From DATMER01 sp034667225 (GTDB taxonomy: Bacteria > Acidobacteriota > Thermoanaerobaculia > Multivoradales > UBA5704): a DNA stretch of 64,000 nt. Where the stretch lies: the NCBI GenBank assembly GCA_034667225.1, contig JAXDKG010000055.1:186001-250000 (forward strand), given 5' to 3'. Under the pieces are notes generated by a model. The model did no database searches. It was given only the letters and a program-made list of their open reading frames with translations, and was not told where the DNA came from. Positions 63,067 to 64,000 of the stretch are shown here, piece after piece. A program made the position numbers and the translations under genes. Numbering within the stretch: the stretch's first letter is position 1; each line of letters opens with the position of its first letter.

Positions 63067-64000
63067 GGCCGACCAGCTCCATCAGGAGGAGGGCGTTGGT
63101 CGTCGTGGCCACGCCCGGCCTCATCTGGTAGTCGAAGGTCATGGGCGGATCGCCCCCGGGGTGGAGGGTCTCGCGGAAGTGGACGGGCCGGACGGCCTCG
63201 GCCAGCTCCGGGATCTCCGCGATCTGCAGGTCGTGGGTGGAGACCGCGCCGATCGCTCCCTGCCGCAGCAGGTGGAGGATCACCCGCCGCACCGCCACCT
63301 GCCGCTCATGGCTGTTTGTGCCGCGGAGCACCTCGTCCAAGAGGTAGAGGAGGGTCCTCCCCTCGGCGTGGCACCTGTCCGCCATGTCCACCACACCGCG
63401 GATCCGCTTCAGCTCGGCGAGGAAGAAGGAGACGCCGTCGGCAAGCGAGTCCTCGACGAGAATGCTGGTGGCGAGGGTGACCGGCGGCATCCGCAGCTCT
63501 TCCGCGCAGACCGGCCCGCCCGCCTGAGCCAGCACCGCGTTGACGCCGATCGAGCGCAGAAGCGTGCTCTTTCCCGACATGTTCGAACCGGTGACCAGTA
63601 GGAATGTACCGGGAGGGCCGAGCTCGACGTCGTTCGAGACCCGCCGGTCAGCGGGCAGCAGCGGATGCCCCAGCACCCTGGCGGCGAAACGGTCCTGTCC
63701 TTCCTCTACCCGGGGGAAGACCCAGTCCGGATTGTCGTGGCGCAGCCCGGCCAAGGCAGACAGAGCCTCGAAATCGCCGAGGGCCTGGACCCATTTCCGG
63801 ACGTGAGGGCCGGCATCTCTCTGCCAGGCCTCCAGCAGATAGAGGCTGTGGAAGTCCCACAGCAGGAAGCTCTGGAGGAAGAAGTGGAGGATGCCCGAGT
63901 GGCGGGCGTCGGCGAGCCCGATGCGCCCTTGCAGGATCTTCATCCAGAGGTGAGCGGGCCGGCCCTGAGGCACTAGGTCCGCCGCGATCCGTTGGAGGAC
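63053..64000 (-). CDS. MutS-family ATPase, N-terminal part outside window
   Basis: The reading frame continues past the window edge. The visible 315 residues are the MutS ATPase domain with preceding core helices. Walker A is VTGSNMSGKSTLLRSIG. VEDSLADGVSFFLAELKRI and Walker B LLYLLDEVLRGTNSHERQ follow, then the His in VSTHDLQIAEIPEL. The LADGVSFF segment in place of the MutS DD(I/L)..G..ST pattern, and the lack of a long C-terminal tail, suggest a MutS2-like or orphan MutS ATPase rather than mismatch repair MutS itself. Confidence 0.85.
   Translation of the reverse strand, partial: VLQRIAADLVPQGRPAHLWMKILQGRIGLADARHSGILHFFLQSFLLWDFHSLYLLEAWQRDAGPHVRKWVQALGDFEALSALAGLRHDNPDWVFPRVEEGQDRFAARVLGHPLLPADRRVSNDVELGPPGTFLLVTGSNMSGKSTLLRSIGVNAVLAQAGGPVCAEELRMPPVTLATSILVEDSLADGVSFFLAELKRIRGVVDMADRCHAEGRTLLYLLDEVLRGTNSHERQVAVRRVILHLLRQGAIGAVSTHDLQIAEIPELAEAVRPVHFRETLHPGGDPPMTFDYQMRPGVATTTNALLLMELVGLKPE

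Overview
GC-rich bacterial chromosome around the replication-origin gene set. The window carries gyrB-recF-dnaN-dnaA on the left, dnaX-ybaB-recR with the SRP RNA, and rpmH-rnpA-yidD-yidC-jag-rsmG-parA-parB-bactofilin with two parS sites. It also has two serine tRNAs and tmRNA. The base composition, a bacillithiol gene set outside the Firmicutes, a Panacea toxin-antitoxin, IPTL-type sorting and many DUF families fit Acidobacteriota, possibly a Thermoanaerobaculia-like lineage. That placement is an inference from gene content, not a database match. Layout: 1-5.7 kb is the gyrB (cut by the window edge)/recF/dnaN/dnaA block on the minus strand, with DnaA-box-like sites flanking dnaA. 5.7-8.1 kb is a RimB-RimK-aspartoacylase-type module. 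8.2-9.0 kb has no protein gene but holds three tandem copies of a structured RNA-like element whose stems change by compensating substitutions. 9.0-13.4 kb has mutY, a convergent four-gene operon (Panacea antitoxin, small toxin candidate, P-loop ATPase, membrane TPR protein) and a class III aminotransferase. 13.4-17.3 kb has recR, ybaB, dnaX, SRP RNA, a 21-bp-phased palindrome array, tadA and two tRNA-Ser genes. 17.3-23.9 kb is the rpmH-to-bactofilin operon. 23.9-29.3 kb has a membrane phosphodiesterase, two signal peptidases, a ComEA-like protein, a pseudopilin and CutA. 29.3-32.7 kb has a Cys/Met PLP enzyme diverging from mtnA, and a UPF0175/DUF3368 toxin-antitoxin pair. 32.7-35.6 kb has tmRNA, dus and an FGE-type protein. 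35.6-39.8 kb is a methyltransferase-bshC-bshB-bshA operon for a bacillithiol-type thiol. 39.8-50.6 kb has small membrane proteins, a second yidD, an SspB-like adaptor, a glycine-zipper lipoprotein, an ABC exporter, a membrane pseudokinase and a proton pyrophosphatase. 50.6-64 kb is accessory: a one-heme lipoprotein, a beta-helix surface protein, TfoX, VOC proteins, DinB-like, acetoacetate decarboxylase-like, DUF998, AraC and a MutS-type ATPase cut by the window edge. Three non-coding signals stand out: the triplicated structured element at 8.2-9.0 kb, and two arrays of odd-centred palindromes spaced about 21 bp (two helical turns) at 16.25-16.45 kb and 54.42-54.59 kb. The arrays have different cores but the same outer GGAA/TTCC arms, and both sit between divergent transcription units.
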